Assembly (NCBI GenBank): GCA_050742255.1
Contig: JBOGHU010000042.1
Span: 1 to 11,235, forward strand
Length of the DNA: 11,235 nt
Reading direction: 5' to 3'
Source of the DNA: JBOGHU01 sp050742255
GTDB lineage: Bacteria; Actinomycetota; Acidimicrobiia; Acidimicrobiales; CADCSY01
Under the pieces are notes generated by a model. That model saw nothing but the letters and a program-made list of their open reading frames with translations, was not told the DNA's origin and made no database searches. Below, piece by piece: positions 1 to 9,246 of this stretch (the first letter of the stretch is position 1; the number at the start of each line of letters is the position of its first letter). The position numbers were made by a program, and so were the translations under genes.

Positions 1-21
1 GCCCGGGGGGGCCCGGACCCA

Positions 22-729
22 TCAGCGGCGGCTGCCCACCGCGACCGTCGCCGCCACGACGGCGGTCCACAGCGTCAGCTCGGGCCCGTTGGTCACCCCC
101 CAGCTCCCCTGCAGGTCGACCAGCCAGGCCAGGTACTCGCCGGCGGTGGCGACGGGCAGGGCCACCAGGAGCGACCCGCGGGGCTGGCGAGTGAGGGCGT
201 AGCCGACCCCGAAGGCGAGCGTCCCGACCACCAGCACCAGGGGGGCGTAGGCGGCCGTCACCGCCACCGCCGGGGGGACGCCGCTCCCGCCTCGGAACCC
301 GGTCCAGACCGGTGCCATGTGGCCGACCACCGACGCCCAGCCGGTCCACAGGGCCACCGAGACCCAGGCGCCGATGGCCTGGTTGGAGAAGATCCCCACC
401 GCGCTGAACGTGCCGGTCGTCGGGGTGGCGGCCAGGGCCAGGTCCCACGCCAGCGTGGAGACGAGCAGCGTGGCCAGCCCGGCGGTCACGGCCGGTCCCA
501 CCCCTCCCCCCATGCCCGCCGGCCCGGGGTCGGGGACCCTGGCCGAGGCCAGCGCCGGGTCGTCGAGCTGGCGGCGCAGGCGGCGCCGGGACCACAGGTA
601 GCCGACGGGCACCGACCCCACTAGGTACCCGGCCACGACCAGCGGCCCGGCCACGATGCCCACCCATGTGGCACCGCTGGGCACCCAGCGTCCGACGACG
701 TCCTCCACCAGCGCCAGCACCAGGGCCAT
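22..729 (-). CDS. PlsY-like glycerol-3-phosphate acyltransferase family membrane protein (degenerate)
   Basis: This 235-residue, strongly hydrophobic protein resembles PlsY, the inner-membrane enzyme that moves an acyl group from acyl-phosphate to glycerol-3-phosphate in the first step of phospholipid synthesis. The visible matches are GSVP at residues 38-41 inside the first membrane segment, the block GHMAPVWTGFRGGSGV at 136-151 (PlsY motif 2, usually GHxxPvFlxFkGGKGVA), and a later Glu-containing segment near 198 and 217. The usual SGNxGATN motif after GSIP is absent; a Gly/Pro-rich stretch (about 66-78) stands in its place, and the motif-2 lysine is serine. Activity is therefore doubtful and it may be a divergent relative. 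It lies 36 nt downstream of the YihY gene on the same strand, so the two are probably co-transcribed. No clear Shine-Dalgarno precedes the ATG at 729. A short GC hairpin (3-16, 5-bp stem) follows the stop at the window edge. Confidence 0.72.
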   Translation of the reverse strand: MALVLALVEDVVGRWVPSGATWVGIVAGPLVVAGYLVGSVPVGYLWSRRRLRRQLDDPALASARVPDPGPAGMGGGVGPAVTAGLATLLVSTLAWDLALAATPTTGTFSAVGIFSNQAIGAWVSVALWTGWASVVGHMAPVWTGFRGGSGVPPAVAVTAAYAPLVLVVGTLAFGVGYALTRQPRGSLLVALPVATAGEYLAWLVDLQGSWGVTNGPELTLWTAVVAATVAVGSRR

Positions 730-765
730 TCTGGGTGACGGGCGGGCCCGAGGGCAGGCGGCGGG

Positions 766-1689
766 TCAGCCGGTGGCTGGTTGGGGTCCCGCCGACTCGC
801 CTGCCCGCGTCCCCCGGAGGGGCACCTCCCCGGGGAGGCTGGGCACCTCGAGCTCAACGGTCACGGTGCCGTGGCGACGCTCCCAGGTCACCACGTTGAC
901 GATCGACGCGTAGACGAGCAGACGGCCGAAGAGGAACAGCCACGCCAGGATGGCGAAGACCACGCCGATGGAGCCGTACAGCGCCGACGAGGACGCCACG
1001 GCACGGGGCACGTACACGCCACCCACCACCTTGAGCACCTCAAAGCCGACCGCCCCCACCACGGCACCGGGGACCAGGGGGCGCCATCCCACGTCGCGGT
1101 TGCAGAGCACCTTGGAGCTCCAGAGGAACAGCCCGGTGCTCACCCCCATGCCCACCAGCAGGTTCACGGGGGCGAAGAGGGAGGGCAGGAAGCCCACCAC
1201 CGCGGTGACGGCGAAGGAGATGACGAAGAGCGCCGACGCGCCCACCAGCCAGGCCAGGCCGAGCACCTTGTCCCTCCAGCCCCGGCCCTTCACCTGCCAA
1301 GCCGCGTTGAGGACGTACGCCAGGGCCCCGACCAGGCCCAGCCCCGTCCACAGCAGGCCGGCCAGGCCCACCACCGATGCCGCCGCCTTGCCCGCCTCGG
1401 CCTGGGCCACCGCCCTCGTGACCGCCTGGGCCGCCTCGCCGTCGGGGGGCAGGCCCAAGACGTCGCTCAGGCGGACGGGCAGGTCGGCCGAGCCGGCCGA
1501 GAAGAAGCCGACCACGGCGATGGCCACGAGGACCAGGGGGAACAGGGACAAGAACGCGGCCATGGTGACGGCCGCCGCCAGGTAGCCGCCGTGGAGCTCA
1601 CCGAAACGCTTCTGGACGGCCACGGCCAGCCCCAGCCACGACCAGCGCGAGGGCAGGGTCTCGACCCCGCCCCTGATGCCCGCGAGCAT
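766..1689 (-). CDS. YihY/BrkB family inner-membrane protein (paralog 1)
   Basis: A 307-residue polytopic membrane protein of the YihY/virulence factor BrkB family (UPF0761). The family was once mislabelled ribonuclease BN and its biochemical role is unsettled; transport or envelope functions have been proposed. Supporting sequence: the N-terminal family signature LAAAVTMAAFLSLFPLVLV at residues 37-55, about six hydrophobic segments (roughly 37-62, 104-128, 143-167, 174-190, 205-224, 236-266), and the C-terminal family block SSSALYGSIGVVFAILAW at 233-250. The usual tyrosines of the first segment (AxAYYxLLS) are replaced by TMAA. The last 35 residues form a hydrophilic Gly/Pro-rich tail. The ATG at 1689 starts 37 nt from the GTG of uppS on the opposite strand, so the genes share a divergent promoter region. 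A GAAGGG sequence abuts the ATG, too close to act as a normal Shine-Dalgarno. The PlsY-like gene follows after 36 nt. Confidence 0.9.
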   Translation of the reverse strand: MLAGIRGGVETLPSRWSWLGLAVAVQKRFGELHGGYLAAAVTMAAFLSLFPLVLVAIAVVGFFSAGSADLPVRLSDVLGLPPDGEAAQAVTRAVAQAEAGKAAASVVGLAGLLWTGLGLVGALAYVLNAAWQVKGRGWRDKVLGLAWLVGASALFVISFAVTAVVGFLPSLFAPVNLLVGMGVSTGLFLWSSKVLCNRDVGWRPLVPGAVVGAVGFEVLKVVGGVYVPRAVASSSALYGSIGVVFAILAWLFLFGRLLVYASIVNVVTWERRHGTVTVELEVPSLPGEVPLRGTRAGESAGPQPATG

Positions 1690-1695
1690 CCCTTC

Positions 1696-1701
1696 TGTCT
1701 A
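1696..1701 (-). promoter_or_regulatory. Candidate -10 element for the divergent yihY-plsY operon
   Basis: Read on the minus strand, GGTAGACA ends 6 nt before the ATG at 1689. TAGACA fits the actinobacterial TAnnnT consensus except in the last base. If used, transcription would begin at or beside the start codon (leaderless). No convincing -35 element is seen. This is weaker than the plus-strand examples. Confidence 0.25.
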
Positions 1702-1716
1702 CCCGAGAAGCGGTAG
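1699..1716. repeat. Inverted repeat in the divergent yihY-uppS promoter
   Basis: CTACC (1699-1703) and GGTAG (1712-1716) form a perfect 5-bp inverted repeat with an 8-nt spacer. Each arm contributes the TA of one of the two opposed -10 candidates, so GGTAG precedes both start codons at similar distances. It may simply reflect two face-to-face -10 elements, or it may be a small operator. Confidence 0.4.
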
Positions 1717-1729
1717 CGTCGGCCCGGTG
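1714..1729 (+). promoter_or_regulatory. Candidate leaderless promoter of uppS (-10 TAGCGT)
   Basis: TAGCGT (1714-1719) matches TAnnnT and is followed by 7 nt and then the GTG start at 1727, the spacing expected if the transcript begins at the start codon. No Shine-Dalgarno is present between them. This arrangement supports the GTG at 1727 over the in-frame ATG at 1676, which would lie upstream of the promoter and overlap the divergent gene. No clear -35 element is seen. Confidence 0.5.
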
Positions 1730-2446
1730 GACCTCGACGGCGTCGACCCCAACCGGGTGCCGGTCCACGTGGCCTGCGTCATGGACGGCAACGGACGGTG
1801 GGCCCAGAAGCGGGGGCTCCCACGCACCGCGGGCCACGCCGCCGGAGAGGAGGCCCTGCTCGACACCGTCGAGGGAGCCCTGGACCTGGGGCTGTCGTGG
1901 CTCACCGTCTACGCCTTCTCCACCGAGAACTGGAAGCGCCCCGCCGATGAGGTCCGCTACCTCCTCGGGTTCAACGAGACCATCCTCACCCGCCGGCGGG
2001 ACGAGCTCCACGAGCGCGGGGTCCGCATCCGCTTCGCCGGGCGGCGCGACTGGCGGGTGCCCAAGCGCCTGATGCGGCGCATGGACGAGGCCCTCAGCCT
2101 CACCGCCGACAACCGCACCATGACCCTCACGATCGCCTTCAACTACGGGGGCAGGGCCGAGATCGTCGACGCGGTTCGGGCCCTGGTCGTGGCGGGCACC
2201 CCACCCGAGCGCATCGACGAGCCTGCCATCCGCCGCCACCTCTACGACCCCGAGATGCCCGATCCCGACCTGGTCGTGCGGACCTCGGGGGAGTACCGGA
2301 TCTCCAACTTCCTGCTCTGGGAGCTGGCGTACAGCGAGCTGGTCTTCACCGAGGTCCTGTGGCCGGACTTCCGCAGGGAGCACCTCTTCGAGGCGGTGCG
2401 TGAGTTCCAGCGGCGCGACCGTCGCTTCGGCACGGTGGAGCGGTAG
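1727..2446 (+). CDS. uppS: Isoprenyl transferase (polyprenyl diphosphate synthase, UppS family)
   Basis: A 239-residue cis-prenyltransferase that condenses isopentenyl diphosphate onto an allylic diphosphate to build the polyprenyl carrier lipid for peptidoglycan and other envelope polymers. It acts at the cytoplasmic face of the membrane. The catalytic block MDGNGRWAQKRGLPRTAGH lies at residues 19-37, with the Mg-binding Asp at 20. YAFSTENW is at 62-69 and the IPP-binding block RTSGEYRISNFLLWELAYSEL at 185-205. Length is normal for the family. I chose the GTG at 1727 because a TAnnnT hexamer lies 7 nt upstream and the alternative ATG at 1676 would overlap the divergent yihY gene and add 17 non-conserved residues. 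The stop (2444-2446) overlaps the recO Shine-Dalgarno. Product chain length cannot be told from sequence; actinobacteria often have a short-chain and a long-chain paralog. Confidence 0.95.
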   Translation: MDLDGVDPNRVPVHVACVMDGNGRWAQKRGLPRTAGHAAGEEALLDTVEGALDLGLSWLTVYAFSTENWKRPADEVRYLLGFNETILTRRRDELHERGVRIRFAGRRDWRVPKRLMRRMDEALSLTADNRTMTLTIAFNYGGRAEIVDAVRALVVAGTPPERIDEPAIRRHLYDPEMPDPDLVVRTSGEYRISNFLLWELAYSELVFTEVLWPDFRREHLFEAVREFQRRDRRFGTVER

Positions 2447-2454
2447 GAGCGTCC

Positions 2455-3171
2455 GTGGGTCTGTACCGGGACCGCGGCGTGGTCCTGCGCACCCACAAGC
2501 TGGGAGAGGCCGACCGGATCGTCGTGCTGGTCACCGAGGGCCGGGGCAAGGTCAGGGCCGTCGCCAAGGGCGTGCGCCGGACCAAGAGCCGCTTCGGCGG
2601 TCGCCTCGAGCCGCTCAGCCACGTCGCCCTCCTGCTCTACGAGGGCCGCAGCCTCGACGTGGTGACCCAGGCCGACCGCCTGGAGCACTTCCGGCCGGTG
2701 CGTGAGGACCTGGACCGCCTGGCCCAGGCCACCACCCTCCTCGAGGCGGTGGACGCCGTGGTCCAGGAGGGCACGTCGGACCCCCGTCTGTACCAGATGC
2801 TGTTGGGGGCACTGCGCACCCTCGCCGCCCGCGACACCCCGATGGTGCTGCCCGCCTTCCTCTGGAGGCTGCTGGCCCACGAGGGCTTCGGCCCGGTGCT
2901 CGATCGCTGCGCCGCCTGCGGAGCCGACGCCGTGCTGGTCTCCTTCGACGTGGTGGAGGGCGGTGCCCTGTGCCGGCCGTGTCGGCGGGGGAGCCCCCTG
3001 AGCCCCGAGGCCCTCCGGCTCCTGCGACGCATCCTCGGCGGCGACCTGGTGGCCGTGCTGGCCGAGCCGACCTCGCCCGGCTCGGCCGAGGTCGGGCACC
3101 TGGCCACCCGGGTCCTCGAGCACCACCTGGAGCGGCGGCTCCGCTCGGTCCGGGTGCTCGACCGGGCCTGA
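2455..3171 (+). CDS. recO: DNA repair protein RecO
   Basis: A 238-residue RecO, which works with RecR to load RecA onto SSB-coated single-stranded DNA in gap repair and promotes strand annealing. The N-terminal OB-fold begins with YRDRGVVLRTHKLGEADRIV (residues 4-23), typical of the family, followed by KGVRRTKSRFGGRLEP (38-53). A helical C-terminal domain carries a zinc site, Cys152-x2-Cys155 and Cys173-x2-Cys176. Length is normal. The GTG start at 2455 is preceded by AGGAG (2445-2449), which overlaps the uppS stop codon with a 5-nt spacer. The 8-nt gap indicates co-transcription and probable translational coupling with uppS. I see no separate promoter. It is followed by 34 nt holding the glyQS promoter candidate. 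Confidence 0.94.
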   Translation: MGLYRDRGVVLRTHKLGEADRIVVLVTEGRGKVRAVAKGVRRTKSRFGGRLEPLSHVALLLYEGRSLDVVTQADRLEHFRPVREDLDRLAQATTLLEAVDAVVQEGTSDPRLYQMLLGALRTLAARDTPMVLPAFLWRLLAHEGFGPVLDRCAACGADAVLVSFDVVEGGALCRPCRRGSPLSPEALRLLRRILGGDLVAVLAEPTSPGSAEVGHLATRVLEHHLERRLRSVRVLDRA

Positions 3172-3191
3172 TCGCCCCCCCGGCCCGCCGC

Positions 3192-3208
3192 TAGCCTCGC
3201 CGACGATG
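3192..3208 (+). promoter_or_regulatory. Candidate leaderless promoter of glyQS (-10 TAGCCT)
   Basis: TAGCCT (3192-3197) matches TAnnnT and is followed by 8 nt and the ATG at 3206. No Shine-Dalgarno lies in the 34-nt recO-glyQS gap. A weak -35 resemblance, CTGATC (3168-3173, 18-nt spacer), overlaps the recO stop. The spacing suggests transcription starts at the initiation codon. Confidence 0.45.
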
Positions 3209-4510
3209 TCCGAGCACCTCGACCAGGTCGTCAACCTGTGCAAGCGACGGGGGTTCGTGTTCCCCTCGGCCGAGATCTACGGCGGGTTCCGCTCGACCTA
3301 CGACTACGGGCCGGTCGGGGTCCTGCTGCTGCGCAACGTCAAGCAGGCGTGGTGGCGGTCCATGGTCCAGCTACGCCACGACGTGGTCGGCATCGACGCC
3401 GCCATCCTCTCCCCCTCGGCCATCTGGCAGACCTCGGGCCACCTCGAGAGCTTCACCGACCCCCTCGTCGACTGCCGGGCCTGCCGTGAGCGCTTCCGCC
3501 TCGACGAGCTCGACGACCCCGGCGTGTGCCCCAGCTGCGGGGCCAAGGACAGCTTCACCGAGGCCCGCCAGTTCAACCTCCTGTTCAAGACCCACGCCGG
3601 GCCGGTGGAGTCGGAGGCGGCGGTCGCCTACCTGCGTCCCGAGACCGCCCAGGGCATGTTCGTCAACTTCAAGAACGTGCTAGAGACCTCTCGCAAGAAG
3701 CCGCCCTTCGGGATCGCCCAGATGGGCCGGTCGTTCCGCAACGAGATCACGCCCGGCAACTTCATCTTCCGGACCCGGGAGTTCGAGCAGATGGAGCTGG
3801 AGTTCTTCGTGCCCCCGGGCGAGGCGCCGCGGTGGTTCGACTACTGGTGCCAGGAGCGTCTCCGCTGGTACGTCGAGCACGGCATCACCGAGGACCAGCT
3901 CCGCCTCCGGCCCCACGGCGCCGAGGAGCTGAGCCACTACTCGGTGGCCACCGTCGACGTCGAGTACCTCTACCCGTGGGGCTGGGGCGAGCTGGAGGGC
4001 ATCGCCAACCGCACCGACTACGACCTCACCCAGCACGCCCGGGCCACGGGGCAGCGGCTGGAGTACTTCGACCAGGCCAGCGGTGCGCGCTACGTGCCCC
4101 ACGTCATCGAGCCGGCGGCGGGCGCCACCCGCACCATGATGGCGTTCCTACTGGCCGCCTACGACGTGGACGAGATCGGGGGCGAGGCCCGCACCGTGCT
4201 GCGCCTCCACCACCGCCTGGCCCCCTACCAGGTGGCGGTGCTGCCGCTGTCGCGCAAGGAGCACCTCATCGCCCTGGCCCGGGACGTCCTGGCGCTGGTC
4301 CAGCCCCGGTTCATGTCCGACTACGACGAGACCCAGGCCATCGGCCGGCGCTACCGCCGCCAGGACGAGATCGGCACGCCCTGGTGCGTCACCGTCGACT
4401 TCGACAGCCTGGACGACCGGGCGGTGACCATCCGCGAGCGCGACACCCTGGCCCAGGTGCGCGTCCCCATCACCGCCCTGGTGGGCGAGCTGGCCGACCG
4501 CCTGACCTGA
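3206..4510 (+). CDS. glyQS: Glycine--tRNA ligase, alpha2 (single-chain) type
   Basis: A 434-residue class II aminoacyl-tRNA synthetase that charges tRNA-Gly with glycine, of the homodimeric type rather than the alpha2-beta2 GlyQ/GlyS type. Seen: N-terminal block RGFVFPSAEIYGGFRSTYDYGP (within residues 15-36), Cys90-x2-Cys93 and Cys108-x2-Cys111 as a likely zinc site in an insertion, RPETAQGMFVNF at 144-155, motif 2 with FRNE at 177-180 followed by ITPGNFIFRTREFEQME, the glycine-pocket block GWGELEGIANRTDYDL (259-274), motif 3 around GATRTMMAFL (306-315), and the C-terminal anticodon-binding domain from about 340. The protein is slightly shorter than most relatives (roughly 460-510 residues), but all catalytic blocks are present. 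A TAnnnT hexamer lies 8 nt before the ATG, and no Shine-Dalgarno is seen, so it probably has its own leaderless promoter in addition to any read-through from recO. Confidence 0.96.
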   Translation: MSEHLDQVVNLCKRRGFVFPSAEIYGGFRSTYDYGPVGVLLLRNVKQAWWRSMVQLRHDVVGIDAAILSPSAIWQTSGHLESFTDPLVDCRACRERFRLDELDDPGVCPSCGAKDSFTEARQFNLLFKTHAGPVESEAAVAYLRPETAQGMFVNFKNVLETSRKKPPFGIAQMGRSFRNEITPGNFIFRTREFEQMELEFFVPPGEAPRWFDYWCQERLRWYVEHGITEDQLRLRPHGAEELSHYSVATVDVEYLYPWGWGELEGIANRTDYDLTQHARATGQRLEYFDQASGARYVPHVIEPAAGATRTMMAFLLAAYDVDEIGGEARTVLRLHHRLAPYQVAVLPLSRKEHLIALARDVLALVQPRFMSDYDETQAIGRRYRRQDEIGTPWCVTVDFDSLDDRAVTIRERDTLAQVRVPITALVGELADRLT

Positions 4511-4584
4511 CCCGGCCCGCCGCCTGGGCCCGCCGGCCCGCCGGCCCGCTCCCCCTCGACCCGGTCGCGCCGGGCTCGGCCCTC
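4511..4584. repeat. GC-rich glyQS-ppdK spacer with short tandem repeat
   Basis: The spacer after glyQS is almost pure G+C. It contains CGCCGGCC twice in tandem (4531-4538 and 4539-4546) plus a partial third copy. GGGCC at 4526-4530 can pair with GGCCC at 4535-4539 or 4543-4547, giving small alternative hairpins. No T tract follows, so an intrinsic terminator is not convincing. The sequence CCGGCCCGCCG also occurs just after recO (3180-3190). Confidence 0.35.
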
Positions 4585-4597
4585 TAGGCTCTGGTCC

Positions 4598-4600
<3 letters not shown>
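4585..4600 (+). promoter_or_regulatory. Candidate leaderless promoter of ppdK (-10 TAGGCT)
   Basis: TAGGCT (4585-4590) matches TAnnnT and is followed by 7 nt and the GTG at 4598. No Shine-Dalgarno is present. The element is a rare AT-containing island in an otherwise G+C-only spacer. A TTGACA-like -35 at proper spacing is not seen. Confidence 0.5.
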
Positions 4601-7246
<2,646 letters not shown>

Positions 7247-7254
7247 TCGCCCCG

Positions 7255-8283
7255 GTGCCGCCTCTCGCCGCCGCGTCCAGCGACACCCGCTTCGCCAGCT
7301 TCGAGGTGGAGCCGTGGGTCTGGGCCGCGTTCGTGGCCCTGGTCACCATCCTGTTGGTGATCGACCTCCTGGCGGTGCACCGCCGTCCCCACGCCGTCAG
7401 CCTCCGGGAGGCGGCCATCGAGAGCGCGGTCTGGATCACCCTGGGGGCCTCCTTCACCCTGGTCGTGGTGGCGTGGCAGGGGGGCCAGGCGGGAGGCGAG
7501 TACTTGGCCAGCTACCTGATCGAGAAGAGCCTCTCGATCGACAACGTCTTCGTCTGGGCTGTCATCCTGTCCTTCTTCGCGGTCCCGCCCCAGTACCAGT
7601 TCCGGGTGCTGTTCTGGGGCGTGTTCGGGGCGCTGGTCCTGCGGGCGGCGTTCATCTTCGCCGGCGTGGCCCTGCTGGAGCGCTTCGACTGGGTGTTGTA
7701 CGTGTTCGGCGCCTTCCTCCTCTACACGGCGCTGAAGATGGCCCGCCACGGTGACGTCAAGGTCGACCCCGAGACCAACCCCGCCCTGCGGGCGGTCCGC
7801 AAGGTGGTGCCCTCGACCACCGAGTACGACGGTCAGAAGCTGTTCACCCGGAGGCACGGGCGCAGGCTCGCCACCCCGCTGTTCGCCGTGCTCGTCCTCA
7901 TCGAGACCACCGACGTGGTCTTCGCCGTCGACTCCATCCCCGCCGTCCTGGCGGTGAGCAGGGAGCAGTTCATCGTCTTCAGCTCCAACGCCTTCGCCAT
8001 CCTCGGGCTGCGGGCCCTGTACTTCCTCCTGGCGGGGATGGCCGACCGCTTCCGCTACCTCAACGTGGGCCTGGCCGTGATCCTCGCCTTCGTCGGGGTG
8101 AAGATGCTCCTCACCGAGGTCGTGCACCTGCCTCCGTGGATCTCGCTGGCGGTCATCGGCGGCGTGCTGACCGTGGCCATCGTCACCTCGCTCCGGGCCC
8201 AGCGGCGTGGTGGCGCCGAGCCCCCGCCACCACCCCCCGGGGCGCCCGCCCCCGGGGTGGAGAGCCGCGTGGGGACCGACTAG
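7255..8283 (+). CDS. TerC family integral membrane protein (probable metal-ion exporter)
   Basis: A 342-residue TerC/Alx-family membrane protein. Family members are associated with tellurium resistance and, in better-studied cases, with manganese export that helps metallate secreted enzymes; the substrate here is not established. Seen: about eight hydrophobic segments, the conserved acidic membrane motifs EKSLSIDNVFVW (90-101, Asp96) and IETTDVVFAVDSIPA (216-230, Glu217, Asp220, Asp226), and SNAFAILGLRALYFLL (244-259). A cytoplasmic loop runs about 163-205. The C-terminal tail is proline-rich (323-334). The GTG at 7255 lies 8 nt after the ppdK stop, implying an operon. An in-frame GTG at 7306 would give a 325-residue protein starting just before the first membrane segment, as in many relatives; neither start has a clear Shine-Dalgarno. 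The stop codon overlaps that of the convergent yihY gene. Confidence 0.93.
   Translation: MPPLAAASSDTRFASFEVEPWVWAAFVALVTILLVIDLLAVHRRPHAVSLREAAIESAVWITLGASFTLVVVAWQGGQAGGEYLASYLIEKSLSIDNVFVWAVILSFFAVPPQYQFRVLFWGVFGALVLRAAFIFAGVALLERFDWVLYVFGAFLLYTALKMARHGDVKVDPETNPALRAVRKVVPSTTEYDGQKLFTRRHGRRLATPLFAVLVLIETTDVVFAVDSIPAVLAVSREQFIVFSSNAFAILGLRALYFLLAGMADRFRYLNVGLAVILAFVGVKMLLTEVVHLPPWISLAVIGGVLTVAIVTSLRAQRRGGAEPPPPPPGAPAPGVESRVGTD
8235..8257. terminator. Possible GC hairpin near the convergent terC/yihY ends
   Basis: CCCCGGGG at 8235-8242 and again at 8250-8257 can form an 8-bp all-GC stem with a 7-nt loop. It lies inside the last terC codons and 22 nt beyond the stop of the minus-strand yihY, a sensible place for a terminator of the latter. 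No T tract follows on either strand, so it would be an atypical terminator; it may only reflect the Pro/Gly-coding repeats of the terC tail. Confidence 0.28.
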
Positions 8284-9191
8284 TCCGCCCTGCCCGACCG
8301 GTCGGCCTGGTCGCGCCGCTTGGCCAGGACGGCGTTGAGCTCCCCGCCCACGAGCAGGCCCACGCCGAGGAGGTAGAGCCAGAACAGGACGATCAGGGCC
8401 CCACCGAACAGGCCGAAGACCTGGTTGGCCTCGCCGGCGACGACGAGGTACAGGCGGAACCCGAGGGATGCCGACAGCCACAGCAGCCCGGTCACCACCG
8501 CGCCGGGAAGATCCCACCGCCAGGGCGTGCGGTGGTTGGGGGCGACGTGGAAGACCGTGGCCGCCCAGCCCACGAGGACCGCCACCGCCACCGGGGCACG
8601 GAAGACCTCCCAGAAGGTGGCGAAGGCGTCTCCCAGCCCGATGGCCTCGGCCACGCCCCGGCCCCGGCCGAGCAGCGGCCCGAGGACCAGCATGGCCAGC
8701 ATCACCACCGCCACCACCACGCTGCCGATCGACAGCACGATCGCCTTGAGCCGGGTCCGCAGCCACGGCGGCCGCGGGGGGAGGTCGTAGGCGACGTCGA
8801 GGGCCCGGATCACCGCCGCGAACCCCCTCGAGGTGGCCATCACGGCCAGCACCACCCCCGCCGTGAGCACGCCGGTCCGGCTCTCGGCGAACAGGCCCCG
8901 AACCGCCTCGGTCACCCCGGCCGCCTCGGGGGTGAGGAACCGGTCGAGGACGTCGAGCACGCCCTGCTCGACGCGGTCGGAGACCGCCTGACCGGCGATG
9001 CTCTCCAGCGAGCCGAGCAGGGCGGCGGTGGCGAGCAGGGCGGGGAACACGCTCAGGACGCCGAAGAAGGCCACCTCGGCGGCCAGGCCGCTCAGGCGGT
9101 CGTCTCGCCACTCCCGGGCCAGCTGGCGACCGATGTCGACGGCCTCGGCGACCCTCCGGTGCCGGCGCACCCGGACCAACGCTGCCCTCAC
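8280..9191 (-). CDS. YihY/BrkB family inner-membrane protein (paralog 2)
   Basis: A 303-residue polytopic membrane protein of the YihY/BrkB (UPF0761) family; the family's molecular function is not settled. Evidence: the N-terminal signature LAAEVAFFGVLSVFPALLA at 36-54, five to six hydrophobic segments (about 37-62, 107-125, 150-173, 199-216, 229-252, 262-287), and the family motif APNHRTPWRWDLPGAVV (217-233), which matches the usual PN(r)xxxWrxxxPGAxxA. A charged N-terminus (1-34) and a charged tail end the protein. I chose the GTG at 9191 because GGGAGG (9201-9206 on the plus strand, read in reverse) lies 9 nt upstream. The longer reading frame from 9395 would overlap dnaG by about 150 nt with non-family sequence. 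A GTG at 9170 is a second possibility. It is more canonical than the paralog at 766-1689. Confidence 0.92.
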   Translation of the reverse strand: MRAALVRVRRHRRVAEAVDIGRQLAREWRDDRLSGLAAEVAFFGVLSVFPALLATAALLGSLESIAGQAVSDRVEQGVLDVLDRFLTPEAAGVTEAVRGLFAESRTGVLTAGVVLAVMATSRGFAAVIRALDVAYDLPPRPPWLRTRLKAIVLSIGSVVVAVVMLAMLVLGPLLGRGRGVAEAIGLGDAFATFWEVFRAPVAVAVLVGWAATVFHVAPNHRTPWRWDLPGAVVTGLLWLSASLGFRLYLVVAGEANQVFGLFGGALIVLFWLYLLGVGLLVGGELNAVLAKRRDQADRSGRAD

Positions 9192-9229
9192 CGCTTGGAG
9201 CCTCCCACACCTCTCCCCTGCGCCCCGGG

Positions 9230-9246
9230 TACCGTCAGGGGCGGTG
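9230..9246 (+). promoter_or_regulatory. Candidate leaderless promoter of dnaG (-10 TACCGT)
   Basis: TACCGT (9230-9235) matches TAnnnT and is followed by 8 nt and the GTG at 9244. The hexamer overlaps a GGTACC palindrome (9228-9233). The spacer contains AGGGG (9237-9241), which ends only 2 nt before the start and is too close for a usual Shine-Dalgarno. It sits in the 52-nt divergent gap shared with the yihY paralog. Confidence 0.42.

Noticed and set aside
781..1716. 311-codon plus-strand frame opposite the first yihY
   Set aside because: Antisense shadow of a well-supported membrane protein; His/Gln/Arg-rich with no family resemblance.
1676..1726. Upstream ATG for uppS
   Set aside because: It would overlap the divergent yihY start, place the promoter hexamer inside the gene and add residues not typical of the family; GTG at 1727 fits better.
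8998..9243. N-terminal extension of dnaG upstream of 9244
   Set aside because: The extra residues are antisense to yihY and precede the normal DnaG N-terminus; a promoter hexamer and GTG mark 9244 as the start.
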